Origin: Bacteroidales bacterium
GTDB taxonomy: Bacteria; Bacteroidota; Bacteroidia; Bacteroidales; UBA932
DNA: 55,946 nucleotides
Direction of reading: 5' to 3'
Assembly (NCBI GenBank): GCA_017429205.1
Contig: JAFRPH010000017.1
Span: 1 to 55,946, forward strand
Shown here: positions 43,266-51,540 of the stretch, piece by piece
Layout of the letters: the number at the start of each line of letters is the position of its first letter
Numbering within the stretch: the first letter of the stretch is position 1
The notes under the pieces: model-generated
Databases searched by the model: none
Seen by the model: the letters and a program-made list of their open reading frames with translations, nothing else
Told to the model about the DNA's origin: nothing
Made by a program: the position numbers and the translations under genes

Positions 43266-43802
43266 ATGGCTTGCAACGCGGATTTTGTACAATTCATTGT
43301 CGACCAGTGCTCGGGCGCCGGTGACATCACGGTCAGAAAGATGATGGGGGACTATTGCATCTACTGCAACGGAGTCCTGTTCGGTCTCATCTGCGACAAT
43401 AACTTCTACGTCAAGGTGACGGAGGCTGGCGAAGCCGTCCTCGAAGAAGTCGAGCTCCGGCAGCCCTACGAAGGCGCCAAAGACTATTTCTATGTCGGCA
43501 ATGTCGATAACCGGGATTACCTGGAGGACATCGTCAAGGCGACGTTGCCCGAACTCGTTTCCCCGAAGGCCCGGTCCAGGAAGCAGGCGCGGAAGAATCG
43601 GCAGGTCCCCATTTCGCTGGACGAAGTCATCGCCCCCGATCTGGTCTGTTCACAGGACCTGCGGGCCTTCTTCCAGCAGCACCTGGGTCCGGATTTCCGC
43701 TTCAAAGTGGAGTTCCAGGACTGGCTGCACCGGAACGCCGGCCTCTCGTTCCGGGATGCTGTGGAGGCTTATAAACAATTCCTTCCGCTTAATTATGATT
43801 GA
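43266..43802 (+). CDS. TfoX N-terminal domain - DUF6434 protein
   Basis: A 178-residue protein. Residues 1-100 resemble the TfoX/Sxy N-terminal domain (ITVRKMMGDYCIYCNGVLFG, NNFYVKVTEAGEAVLEE). After a basic stretch (KARSRKQARKNRQ) the C-terminal part (ISLDEVIAPDLVCSQDLRAF, EFQDWLHRNAGLSFRDAVEA) matches DUF6434. TfoX-like domains occur in competence regulation, but this fusion has no known role. First of a run of plus-strand accessory genes; 13 nt precede the next. Confidence 0.77.
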   Translation: MACNADFVQFIVDQCSGAGDITVRKMMGDYCIYCNGVLFGLICDNNFYVKVTEAGEAVLEEVELRQPYEGAKDYFYVGNVDNRDYLEDIVKATLPELVSPKARSRKQARKNRQVPISLDEVIAPDLVCSQDLRAFFQQHLGPDFRFKVEFQDWLHRNAGLSFRDAVEAYKQFLPLNYD

Positions 43803-43815
43803 AAACCCTTGAACT

Positions 43816-44448
43816 ATGATCATCAGACTGGAGAAACCCGAGGAGTACCGCGCGGTGGAAAACCTCACGCGGGAGGCCTTCTGGAATGTGTACCGCCCCG
43901 GCTGCACGGAGCACTTCGTGTTGAATCAATACCGGAACAATCCGGATTTCATCCCAGAGCTTGACTTCGTGGTGGAGGAGGAGGGCCATCTGATCGGCCA
44001 TGTGATGTTCTCCAAGGCCGAATTGGTCTTGAATGACGGCTCGAAGAAGCCTTCCTGGACTTTCGGCCCCATCAGCATCCATCCGGACTATAAACGGAAG
44101 GGCTATGGGCTGAAACTGCTCTTCTATGCCCTGGAGGAAGCCCGAAAGATAGGTGTCGGTTTCCTGTGTATGGAAGGGAACATCGACTTTTACAAACACG
44201 CCGGCTTTGTCCTGGCCAGCACATTCCATATCCATTATCACGATTTCCCCAAGGATGAGGAAGTCCCGTTCTTCCTGGCCCAGGAACTCATCCCCGGCTG
44301 GCTCGCCGCCCAGGGAATCGAAGAGGCGACCTATTGCCCGCCCAAGGGGTATTTCGTGGCCGATGAGGATCCGGAAGCGTTCGAGGCATACGACGCCAGT
44401 TTTCCTCACAAAGAAAAGCTCCGCCTGCCGGGGCAACTGGATTTCTAA
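43816..44448 (+). CDS. GNAT-family N-acetyltransferase
   Basis: A 210-residue protein with the GNAT acetyl-CoA motif A, GPISIHPDYKRKGYGLKLLF (R/Q-x-x-G-x-G/A), followed by LEEARKIGVGFLCMEGNIDF and YKHAGFVLAS. The acceptor is unknown. A C-terminal extension of about 50 residues (ELIPGWLAAQGIEEATYCPP) is typical of the YhbS-like subgroup. Part of the plus-strand accessory run. Confidence 0.85.
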   Translation: MIIRLEKPEEYRAVENLTREAFWNVYRPGCTEHFVLNQYRNNPDFIPELDFVVEEEGHLIGHVMFSKAELVLNDGSKKPSWTFGPISIHPDYKRKGYGLKLLFYALEEARKIGVGFLCMEGNIDFYKHAGFVLASTFHIHYHDFPKDEEVPFFLAQELIPGWLAAQGIEEATYCPPKGYFVADEDPEAFEAYDASFPHKEKLRLPGQLDF

Positions 44449-44471
44449 GAATTATGTAATCAAGTAACAAT

Positions 44472-44744
44472 ATGGAACAGAAGTTTTGCCAGAGCTGCGG
44501 AATGCCGCTCACCGATGAAATCCTCGGCACCAATGCAGACGGAAGCAAGAATGAAGATTACTGCATCTACTGCTACAAGGACGGCAAGTTCCTGCAGGAA
44601 TGCACGATGGACGAGATGATCGAGCACTGCGCCCAGTTCGTGGACGAGGTGAACAAGAATCTGCCGCAGCCGATCACCAAGGAGGAATACATCGCCCAGA
44701 TGAAGATGTACTTCCCGCAGCTCAAGCGCTGGAGCAAGGCATAG
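44472..44744 (+). CDS. Small zinc-ribbon protein
   Basis: A 90-residue protein with paired cysteines, CQSCGMPL at residues 6-13 and YCIYCYKDGKFLQECTMDEM near 31-50, forming a zinc ribbon, then a helical tail (PITKEEYIAQMKMYFPQLKR). Its sequence is about 80 percent identical by eye to the N-terminal domain of the PPOX-like protein at 48082, which suggests duplication or domain exchange. Function unknown. Confidence 0.82.
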   Translation: MEQKFCQSCGMPLTDEILGTNADGSKNEDYCIYCYKDGKFLQECTMDEMIEHCAQFVDEVNKNLPQPITKEEYIAQMKMYFPQLKRWSKA

Positions 44745-44752
44745 AAACAGCC

Positions 44753-45244
44753 ATGAAACAGGTTCTGGGATACTTTCTGGGGTTTGCCATTTTTATTGTC
44801 GGGATTCCGGCCTTGATGAGGCTGGTTTCCGGGATGCCCGCTATTGCGAGTATTCCGACGGGACGTCTGATTCTATCGGCCCTGATTGCTATGGCGGGGC
44901 TGTCGCTCAGCGTTTGGAGCATCGTCTATATGAAGCGTGTCGGGAAGGGCAACCCGTTTGATGCGATGGGACACGAGGTGGCGCCTCGGACCAAACATCT
45001 GATGACGGACGGGCCCTATCGGCTGTCCCGGAATCCTATGCTGTCCGGAACTTATCTTTACTACATAGGCATTGTCATTGCCTGTTGGAGCTGGTGGGCG
45101 CTGCTGGTTTTTGCCGTCGTGGCCGGCTTGATGATGCTGCAAGTCCGCTCGGAGGAGAAACGCCTGGCGGCGGATTTCGGAGAGGAATATCTGGAATATA
45201 AGAAGCGCACAGGCCGTTTTTTTACTTTCAGGAAAAGTCTTTGA
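44753..45244 (+). CDS. Isoprenylcysteine carboxyl methyltransferase-like membrane protein
   Basis: A 163-residue protein with about four helices and the typical C-terminal motif of this membrane methyltransferase family: GPYRLSRNPMLSGTYLYYIG and EEKRLAADFGEEYLEYKKRT. It binds S-adenosylmethionine and methylates an unknown acceptor. The ATG at 44753 is 8 nt after the zinc-ribbon stop; longer in-frame versions extend through that gene and were not used. Confidence 0.83.
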   Translation: MKQVLGYFLGFAIFIVGIPALMRLVSGMPAIASIPTGRLILSALIAMAGLSLSVWSIVYMKRVGKGNPFDAMGHEVAPRTKHLMTDGPYRLSRNPMLSGTYLYYIGIVIACWSWWALLVFAVVAGLMMLQVRSEEKRLAADFGEEYLEYKKRTGRFFTFRKSL

Positions 45245-45253
45245 GCAAATACG

Positions 45254-45946
45254 ATGAAACAAGTCCTGCGATTCCTGCACGCCCTTTCCTTGCATAACGA
45301 CAAGGTCTGGTTTGATGCGCACAAAGCCGACTATCTGAGGGCGAAAGGTACTGTTGAAGACCTTGCAGTCCGTCTTATTGCCGGGATCCGTTCCTTTGAC
45401 GATACAATCGGCCCCTTGTCACCCGCGGATTGCACGTACCGGATCTACCGGGATGTGCGCTTTTCCAAGGACAAGAGCCCGTACAAGACGCATATGGGCA
45501 TTTTTGTCAATCGCGGCGGCAAGAAGTCCGGTTACAGCGGCTACTACTTCCATATCGACGGGAACGGAGACCATCTGCTCGCCGTCGGCAACTACTTCAC
45601 GGAGCCGCAGGTGCTGAAGACGCTCCGGGAAGACATCGAACTGGGTGGGGGAGACTTCCGTCGGATTCTGTCGGGGCTGGCGCCCGGTCTGGAACTGGAT
45701 ATGGACGGTGCTTTGAAGAAGGTCCCGAAAGGATTCCCGGCCGACAGCCCGGACGCGGACTTCTTCCGGCTCAAGAACTTCTGCCTCCTGCAGCGGCTGG
45801 ATGACAGCTTTGTCCTGGCTCCGGACCTCGCCGAGCGGGTCCTGGCCGCCTTCCGTTCGGGAAAGCCTTTCCTGGACTATGTCAACCGCGCCATCGACTT
45901 CTGTCGCGAGGAGAAGCAGGAGTATTTCACCAGCCTGGACTTCTGA
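45254..45946 (+). CDS. DUF2461 family protein
   Basis: A 230-residue protein with the DUF2461 pattern: LHALSLHNDKVWFDAHKADY at the N-terminus, CTYRIYRDVRFSKDKSPYKT, the GYYFHIDGNGDHLLAVGNYF strand region and a C-terminal FCREEKQEYF. Conserved in many bacteria without assigned function. It begins 10 nt after the methyltransferase stop and converges with the PaaI-like gene (6-nt gap). Confidence 0.88.
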   Translation: MKQVLRFLHALSLHNDKVWFDAHKADYLRAKGTVEDLAVRLIAGIRSFDDTIGPLSPADCTYRIYRDVRFSKDKSPYKTHMGIFVNRGGKKSGYSGYYFHIDGNGDHLLAVGNYFTEPQVLKTLREDIELGGGDFRRILSGLAPGLELDMDGALKKVPKGFPADSPDADFFRLKNFCLLQRLDDSFVLAPDLAERVLAAFRSGKPFLDYVNRAIDFCREEKQEYFTSLDF

Positions 45947-45952
45947 CGCCGC

Positions 45953-46366
45953 CTACTGGAGCGCGTCGACGGGGAGGGGGCTGCGGCCTGTGTAGGCCTG
46001 GCCGGTGAAGGTGGCGATCCGGACCCCGTCCTGGTTCGTGACCTCCACTTCGGCGGTCGGCAAGCGATGGTGGGCGCAGGAAATATGCCCTTCCGCCCGG
46101 AGCGTGTCTCCTTCCCGCGCCGATACATGATAGTAGATGGTCGAATTGATGGCGAAAGTGAGGTTTTCACCCTGGTTGACCAAAGCCGCGAATACCAGGT
46201 CGGCGAGGGTAAAGATGGCTCCACCCTGGCAGACATCGCCGGCGTTGAGGTGTGCCGAGGTCACTTTCAATTCGGCGACGGCCGAACCGGGAGCGATTTC
46301 TATGAGCCGGGCTCCGCTGCCCGCCGCGAAACGGTCGCCTGTGTTGAGGTAATCCTTCAGAGTCAT
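45953..46366 (-). CDS. PaaI-like hot-dog thioesterase
   Basis: A 137-residue single hot-dog protein: LKVTSAHLNAGDVCQGGAIF followed by TLADLVFAALVNQ, then INSTIYYHVSAREGDTLRAE. The NxGDVCQGGAxFTLAD segment is the acyl-CoA thioesterase (PaaI/YbgC) signature. The substrate is unknown. The ATG at 46366 was preferred over an upstream TTG. Confidence 0.85.
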   Translation of the reverse strand: MTLKDYLNTGDRFAAGSGARLIEIAPGSAVAELKVTSAHLNAGDVCQGGAIFTLADLVFAALVNQGENLTFAINSTIYYHVSAREGDTLRAEGHISCAHHRLPTAEVEVTNQDGVRIATFTGQAYTGRSPLPVDALQ

Positions 46367-46419
46367 AAGCAATTAATCTTCCCAAAATTAATCGTTTTTG
46401 GGCATATCGCCAAATACGC

Positions 46420-47346
46420 TCATTTCTGGGAAGGCGTCTTGCCGCCCGCTTTGCCGGGCTTCAGGATCATGAAGATGACGGCGGCTACGCAGATGGCGAT
46501 GCCGATCGCCATTCGGAAGGTCAAGGGCTCTCCGAACAGCAGCGTGCCGATGAGGATGGCTGTCAAGGGTTCGAACACGCCAAGGACGGCGGTCTTGGTC
46601 GGGCCGATGTAGCGGGACGAAATCGCCAGCGTGAGCAGGGAAATCATCGTCGGGACGATGGCCAGGCCCAAGAGATTCCTCCAATCGGCGGGGGTGTCGA
46701 TCCCTTCTAGCATCCCTCCGCCCTGCGTGGTGCGGATGAGGGCGAACAGCAGGGCGCCGGTGACCAGCGAATAGAGCGTGATCGTATGCTCGGACGTGTT
46801 CCGGATCCGTTTGCTCCGGTTCACGACCACCAGATAGAATGAATAGCACAGGGCCGACCCGACAGCCAGCAGGATGCCGGGGAGGCGGATCTGGGCACTG
46901 CCGGAGGGGGCGGAAAGCAGGAGGATGCCGCCGAAGGTGGCCAGGATCGAGAGCCAGGTCTGCCAGCTGGGATAGATCCGGAGGAAGACCATGATCAAGG
47001 CGACAAATACCGGATACAAATAGACCAGCGTCGTGGCAAGCCCGGACGGGATGAAGTCGTAGGAAAGGAAAAGCGTGAGGCTGCTGCCCGCAAAAAAGAG
47101 TCCCAGCAGGATCAGGAGGCCGATTTCGCGCCGGCCGGCCCGGAAGGTTTCTTTCCGCAGCAGCATCCAGGCAGCCAGGATGGCGGCCGCGATTCCATAT
47201 CGGAAAAAGAGCATCACCAGAATGGGTACGCCGCTCTCGATCAAAGCCTTTCCGAACAGCGGGTTGGTCCCGTACGAAACGCCGGCGATGATGCCCGCGA
47301 CAAGGCCGATGAGCCTTTTTTTGCCGATATCCAGCTTCCTTTTCAT
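46420..47346 (-). CDS. EamA/DMT-family transporter
   Basis: A 308-residue membrane protein of about ten helices with two EamA repeats. The first starts LVAGIIAGVSYGTNPLFGKA and the second LLAVGSALCYSFYLVVVNRS; it ends VLGVFEPLTAILIGTLLFGE. Such transporters export amino acids or metabolites; the substrate is unknown. The start at 47346 follows a TATCTTTG box; in-frame upstream codons precede the promoter. Divergent from the MptD-like gene. Confidence 0.88.
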   Translation of the reverse strand: MKRKLDIGKKRLIGLVAGIIAGVSYGTNPLFGKALIESGVPILVMLFFRYGIAAAILAAWMLLRKETFRAGRREIGLLILLGLFFAGSSLTLFLSYDFIPSGLATTLVYLYPVFVALIMVFLRIYPSWQTWLSILATFGGILLLSAPSGSAQIRLPGILLAVGSALCYSFYLVVVNRSKRIRNTSEHTITLYSLVTGALLFALIRTTQGGGMLEGIDTPADWRNLLGLAIVPTMISLLTLAISSRYIGPTKTAVLGVFEPLTAILIGTLLFGEPLTFRMAIGIAICVAAVIFMILKPGKAGGKTPSQK

Positions 47347-47369
47347 AATCCTTGTCCAGATTTGGGGCG

Positions 47370-47442
47370 CAAAGATACGATTTTTCAGTGATAAATCGCC
47401 ATAAATGGGGATTTCGCGCAAGAGGAAAGCTCCGTAATTTTG
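47370..47442. promoter_or_regulatory. Divergent promoters for the DMT and MptD-like genes
   Basis: Minus-strand TATCTTTG (47377-47370) faces the DMT gene. Plus-strand TAATTTTG (47435-47442) faces the MptD-like gene at 47471. Confidence 0.55.
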
Positions 47443-47470
47443 CAGTCGTGAAACGCAAGACTGTAAAACT

Positions 47471-48037
47471 ATGAAACCCATTCTCAAGCTCATCCTGCTG
47501 GCGGCAGCCTATCTTCTCACGTACGTCCTGGGCTCTTGTACCGGTCTCATCCACCCGGCGTGTTACGCGTATGTCGGGGCGATTCTGCCCCTGCTGACCG
47601 CGTTCATCTATCTTTTGACCTGCGCGACCATCCGCGGGTTCGGTGCGGCGACCCTCCTGAACGGATTCGTCTTTGTGATGCTGTTGATTGCGGGCGAGGC
47701 GGACCCGACGCTCGCCATCGGCTTCGCCATCCTGACGGCGTTGGCCGAAATCGTCCGTTACTTCTGCAAGTATGACACGCTGAAGGGTGTCCGCTGGAGC
47801 TTCATTCCCTTCGCATTCTCCTTCTTCGCCTACACCGCCCACTGGTGGTTCGACACGGAGGGCTCGCTGGCCGCGGCCGTCGAGGAAATGCGCGCCGGCT
47901 ACGACCAGCTGATGATTCCGGTCATCGACAACATCCCCGTGCTCATCGTCGTCCTGGTCCTGACCCTCCCCGTTTCCATCCTGGCCATGCGCCTGGCCGA
48001 ACGGACGTTGAAGAAACCGGCCGCCACCTTGAAATAA
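47471..48037 (+). CDS. MptD-like putative ECF transporter S component
   Basis: A 188-residue protein with about six helices. ILPLLTAFIYLLTCATIRGF and GFAILTALAEIVRYFCKYDT resemble the Trep_Strep/MptD family of ECF-type substrate-binding membrane subunits. No energising ATPase or T component lies in the window, so it would have to share a module encoded elsewhere. The substrate is unknown. Confidence 0.68.
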   Translation: MKPILKLILLAAAYLLTYVLGSCTGLIHPACYAYVGAILPLLTAFIYLLTCATIRGFGAATLLNGFVFVMLLIAGEADPTLAIGFAILTALAEIVRYFCKYDTLKGVRWSFIPFAFSFFAYTAHWWFDTEGSLAAAVEEMRAGYDQLMIPVIDNIPVLIVVLVLTLPVSILAMRLAERTLKKPAATLK

Positions 48038-48081
48038 TCGCAACTATCTGAGGGCGTTGTATCTGATTTCTCCTGCCGGAA

Positions 48082-48816
48082 TCAGTCAATCATGAAACTG
48101 CGGGGATAAAAATCGCTGTAGAAGCGGCCGTCGATCGCTGTGAACTTCAGCACACAGTAGTTTGGATCGGTTACACCGCCGGGATAGTATTGTGTGTCGC
48201 CCTTGCGCCAGATCATCTCCTTCGATGCGGCATCGGTCAGCACCTCCATCGTCCCTCTGAGCATCATGCCCATAAATCCTTTGGCATTGCAAAAATAGAT
48301 GCAAGCCTTCGGGTTGGCCTTGTATTGAGCCACACGGATGGAGAAGGTGTTGGTCGTAAAGTAGAAGGTTTTGATACCCTCCCGCTTACGGGGCTTCAAC
48401 ATCGCCTTGGTCCAGGGAAAACCGTCCTGGTCGACTGATGAGATGTAAGCGATGGGCAGTTTGTCGGCCATCCGGGCAATGAGTTCTTTAACGCCTGCCA
48501 AGGCAGGGTTCACATTCATGACTTCATCGTTGCAGACATTCAATGTTTGGCGCCAACGCTTCAGCTGGGGGAAATACGTTTTCATCCGGCCGATATATTC
48601 CTCTTTGGTGATGGGTTTCTCCAACCCCTCGTTTACTGCACCGACAAATTGCGCACAATGTTCGATCATCTCTTCCATCGTGCAGTCCTGCAAGAATTTT
48701 CCATCCCTGTAGCAATACATGCAGTAATCTTCATTCTTGCTTCCGTCGGCATTCGTGCCGAGGATTTCATCGGTGAGCGGCATCCCACAGCTCTGGCAAA
48801 ACTTCTGTTCCATCAT
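48082..48816 (-). CDS. Zinc-ribbon / pyridoxamine 5'-phosphate oxidase-like fusion
   Basis: A 244-residue protein. Residues 1-90 form a zinc ribbon (CQSCGMPLTDEILGTNADGS, YCMYCYRDGKFLQDCTMEEM) nearly the same as the stand-alone protein at 44472. Residues about 100-244 are an FMN-binding split barrel (LPIAYISSVDQDGFPWTKAM, TFYFTTNTFSIRVAQYKANP, CIYFCNAKGFMGMMLRGTME). PPOX-like proteins of this type often reduce flavin- or heme-related small molecules. A TAACTTTG box (48845-48838) lies upstream. Divergent from the TetR gene, with repeated TTGTCCA sites between them. Confidence 0.87.
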   Translation of the reverse strand: MMEQKFCQSCGMPLTDEILGTNADGSKNEDYCMYCYRDGKFLQDCTMEEMIEHCAQFVGAVNEGLEKPITKEEYIGRMKTYFPQLKRWRQTLNVCNDEVMNVNPALAGVKELIARMADKLPIAYISSVDQDGFPWTKAMLKPRKREGIKTFYFTTNTFSIRVAQYKANPKACIYFCNAKGFMGMMLRGTMEVLTDAASKEMIWRKGDTQYYPGGVTDPNYCVLKFTAIDGRFYSDFYPRSFMID

Positions 48817-48952
48817 TTGTCCACATTTAATCTGCTACAAAGTTAGCGTATCCTGCGTTCCGAAATAAAAAACGAAATGGACAAATATGTGGACAATCCG
48901 GCCTTTTACGCCAAATACCCCTTGGACAACGCGGCCACTTTTCCTATTTTTG
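48817..48952. promoter_or_regulatory. Divergent promoter region with repeated TTGTCCA operator-like sites
   Basis: TTGTCCACAT (48817-48826) has a perfect inverted partner ATGTGGACAA (48887-48896). A further TGGACAA occurs at 48878-48884, 12 bp from the last. Promoter boxes are TAACTTTG on the minus strand (48845-48838) and TATTTTTG on the plus strand (48945-48952). Likely targets of the adjacent TetR protein, by position. Confidence 0.5.
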
Positions 48953-48978
48953 TAAGGAACTGTTTCGGAACATATATT

Positions 48979-49902
48979 ATGGCAAGACCACTGACCGTTA
49001 CAAAGGAAAGGATCCTTTCTGCCGCCCTGGATCTGGTGCGTTCGGGTGGCCTGTCGGCACTGACTGCCCGCCGCCTTTGCGAAGCATTGGGCTGCGGAGC
49101 CAACGCCGTCTTTTCTTCTTTCGGCTCCATCCAAGGGGTTCGTGATGCCGTCAAGAAGGAGGCCAGGGCCCTGTACCGGAGGAGGGTCAGTGCCGGGTTC
49201 TCCCTCAATCCTCCTTTCAAGGGCTTCGGGATGGCCCTCCTGTGGTTCGCCATGGACGAGCCTCAGCTCTACTCGCTTGTCATGGAAGCGGATATGCCGA
49301 CGGCGTCATTTGAAAACTATGCGGATAAATATGTAGGCTTCAAGCAGGAGAGCCTTGCCGCCATCGCCGCTTCTTTCGGTCTTCGGGGGCATGATGCAGA
49401 AATGCTGTATTATCAGATGGTACTGGTCGTACTGGGACTTGCGCAGGCCAGTACACGGGGCGGATGCCCCCTCAGCATCCCGCAGGTATCCGGAATCCTT
49501 GGGAAGAATGTCCGGGCCTTCCTGATGGTGATCCGCGCCGGAGCCGACGAGCGGGAGAGGTTCGTTCCACAAGCGGACGCAGGTCCAGGTGGCGATGTGG
49601 GCTCCTATGTGCTTATGCAAACGCTGGCGGGACAAAACCACCTGTTGGAACAGCTCCACGCCGCTCCCCGGTACATCCAGGATGGAGAATGGACCGAATT
49701 GGAACGTGTGCTCCGTAACTCCTTCAATCTTACCCCTGAATCCCTTCAAGCATCGTATCCCGGACTCACCAAAGGAGACATCCGCACCTACATCCTTTCT
49801 CGCTTGCAGTTCTCCGTCTCCGACCAGGCCATCCTTCTGGGCATCTCGCCCGCCTCCGTCACCAAGGCCCGCCAGCGGCTCAAGGCAAAATTGAAACGAT
49901 AG
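48979..49902 (+). CDS. TetR-family regulator with extra C-terminal HTH
   Basis: A 307-residue protein. The N-terminal TetR HTH is MARPLTVTKERILSAALDLV followed by TARRLCEALGCGANAVFSSF. A ligand/dimer domain (about residues 60-200) includes a Met-rich helix region. The last 50 residues (LTKGDIRTYILSRLQFSVSD, ILLGISPASVTKARQRLKAK) form a second helix-turn-helix of the kind found at the C-terminus of many Bacteroidetes regulators. This two-HTH layout is longer than ordinary TetR proteins (about 200 residues). The start at 48979 fits the promoter at 48945-48952. Probably controls itself and the divergent PPOX-like gene. Confidence 0.78.
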   Translation: MARPLTVTKERILSAALDLVRSGGLSALTARRLCEALGCGANAVFSSFGSIQGVRDAVKKEARALYRRRVSAGFSLNPPFKGFGMALLWFAMDEPQLYSLVMEADMPTASFENYADKYVGFKQESLAAIAASFGLRGHDAEMLYYQMVLVVLGLAQASTRGGCPLSIPQVSGILGKNVRAFLMVIRAGADERERFVPQADAGPGGDVGSYVLMQTLAGQNHLLEQLHAAPRYIQDGEWTELERVLRNSFNLTPESLQASYPGLTKGDIRTYILSRLQFSVSDQAILLGISPASVTKARQRLKAKLKR

Positions 49903-49930
49903 CCGGCATTTCCCGGCCATGATCGTTGAC

Positions 49931-49986
49931 CATGATCGAACCGGGTTTGATAATGTGCCGTAGAATCCGTATGTTTGTTCAGAGAA
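49931..49986 (+). repeat. Partial repeat copy D, carrying a promoter
   Basis: The segment starts TGATCGTTGAC-CATGATCGAACC, like copy C at 54002. It continues TTTGATAATGTGCCGTAGAA, like the tail beside copy B at 55759. Within it TTTG (49946-49949) and TATGTTTG (49970-49977), spaced 20 bp, form a good promoter for the gene at 50023. Confidence 0.6.
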
Positions 49987-50022
49987 AGCGGAAGCATCGA
50001 AGACAAAGAGCTTTTTATTCAA

Positions 50023-50319
50023 ATGAAAATCAGAATCACCGCCGTCAGGAAGGCTTCGTATCCGGATTTGATGGCGAAATATGAGAACCCCATCGAGCAC
50101 GCATGCGATGTGCAGGAGGGGCAGGAGTGGATTTCCGTCGATGGAAAATGCCCGGAAGGGATGTGCCCTTCGGCCTGGGGCTCCATGCGGGAATTCGTCG
50201 AGGCGCTGGCCCGGGGTGAGGGAAACTTCTTTGACGGATGGATGAAGAATCCCCTGAGCGCCATGATCAGCTGCAACGACGGCTTCAGACCGGTGAGTTT
50301 CTACATAGAAGTGATATGA
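50023..50319 (+). CDS. TIGR04076-family small protein
   Basis: A 98-residue protein: MKIRITAVRKASYPDLMAKY, then WISVDGKCPEGMCPSAWGSM and GWMKNPLSAMISCNDGFRPV. The CPEGMCPSAW motif with two cysteines is characteristic of TIGR04076 proteins, whose function is unknown. The ATG at 50023 was preferred to a longer frame that would start inside the -7 box. Followed by the GyrI-like gene after 40 nt. Confidence 0.78.
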   Translation: MKIRITAVRKASYPDLMAKYENPIEHACDVQEGQEWISVDGKCPEGMCPSAWGSMREFVEALARGEGNFFDGWMKNPLSAMISCNDGFRPVSFYIEVI

Positions 50320-50359
50320 AGAACACGTATCTTTGAAAGCATGATCAAAACGCTGAAAG

Positions 50360-50992
50360 ATGGCCTTTGATTTCAAGAAAGAATACAAGGAGTTCTATCT
50401 CCCGCCGGCAAAACCAGTTGTTGTGACGGTCCCGAAGGCGAATTACATCGCCGTGCGCGGCAAGGGCGATCCCAACGAGGAAGGCGGCGCCTATCAGCAG
50501 GCCATCGGCATCCTGTATGCCGTTGCCTATACCCTGAAGATGAGCTACAAGACGGACCACCGGATTGAAGGCTTCTATGACTATGTCGTTCCGCCGCTGG
50601 AAGGATTCTGGTGGCAGGAGGGCATTGACGGCATCGATTACAGCGACAAATCGACCTTCTGCTGGATTTCCGTCATCCGTCTGCCGGATTTTATCACCAA
50701 GGCCGATTTTGACTGGGCGGTCCAGACCGCATCCAAAAAGAAAAAGATAGATTGTTCCAAGGCGGAGTTCCTGACGGTTGACGAAGGTTTATGCGTGCAA
50801 ATCATGCACATCGGCCCTTACGACGATGAGCCGGCATCCGTTGCGCTGATGGACCGTTTCCTGGAGGAAAACTGCTACGAGAACGATCTTTCGGCCACCC
50901 GCCTCCATCACGAAATCTATCTCTCCGACGCCCGCAAGGTCGCTCCGGAGAATTGGAAGACAGTTATCCGGCATCCCATAAAAAGAGCATGA
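50360..50992 (+). CDS. GyrI-like small-molecule-binding domain protein
   Basis: A 210-residue protein matching the GyrI-like/SOUL-Bacteroides pattern: VVVTVPKANYIAVRGKGDPN, YAVAYTLKMSYKTDHRIEGF, YVVPPLEGFWWQEG and VQIMHIGPYDDEPASVALMD. Such free-standing domains bind small molecules, and some hydrolyse cyclopropanoid toxins. The stop overlaps the next gene by 4 nt. Confidence 0.87.
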   Translation: MAFDFKKEYKEFYLPPAKPVVVTVPKANYIAVRGKGDPNEEGGAYQQAIGILYAVAYTLKMSYKTDHRIEGFYDYVVPPLEGFWWQEGIDGIDYSDKSTFCWISVIRLPDFITKADFDWAVQTASKKKKIDCSKAEFLTVDEGLCVQIMHIGPYDDEPASVALMDRFLEENCYENDLSATRLHHEIYLSDARKVAPENWKTVIRHPIKRA

Positions 50993-51528
50993 ACCAACGG
51001 GTTGCCTTCTGGCGGCATGGGCCGAATGTTATCTCGGCGCTGAGGATTATCGGCGCCCTGGGTTTGTTGTTCTGCAAGCCGGCCGGGGCAGCCTTCTGGG
51101 CAATCTATGCCCTCTGCGGCATCAGTGACATGGCCGATGGTTGGTTGGCCAGGAAGCTCCATGCGGAAACCAAGGCCGGGGCCATCCTGGACAGCGTGGC
51201 CGATCTTTCATTCGTGGTCTGTTGCGCCATCCGGCTTCTGCCGCTCCTGTCGATTCCCTCGTGGCTTTGGATCTGGGCTGGAATCATCGTCGTTATCAAG
51301 ATTGTCAATCAGGTATCGGCCTTGGCTGTCTTCAAACGGTTCTGCTTCCCTCATACTGTAGCCAACAAGCTGACCGGCTTCCTGCTTTTCCTGGCAGTGC
51401 CGGCCATTTTCTGGACCGTGATTCCCGTCGCCGTCGTGGCTGCTGTTGCGACCTTTGCGGCCATTCAGGAGGGGCGAGTGCAAGGTGACGGCGAGCCGGA
51501 AAAGTCCAGGATGTATATTCATAAGTAA
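50989..51528 (+). CDS. CDP-alcohol phosphatidyltransferase family protein
   Basis: A 179-residue membrane protein with the catalytic CDP-OH-P signature D-x2-DG-x2-AR-x8-G-x3-D-x3-D, seen as SDMADGWLARKLHAETKAGA followed by ILDSVADLS. Acidic residues coordinate the metal, and the enzyme transfers a phosphatidyl group to an alcohol. The acceptor is unknown. The start overlaps the GyrI-like stop (ATGA). Confidence 0.88.
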   Translation: MNQRVAFWRHGPNVISALRIIGALGLLFCKPAGAAFWAIYALCGISDMADGWLARKLHAETKAGAILDSVADLSFVVCCAIRLLPLLSIPSWLWIWAGIIVVIKIVNQVSALAVFKRFCFPHTVANKLTGFLLFLAVPAIFWTVIPVAVVAAVATFAAIQEGRVQGDGEPEKSRMYIHK

Positions 51529-51540
51529 ATGGGTAGAAAC

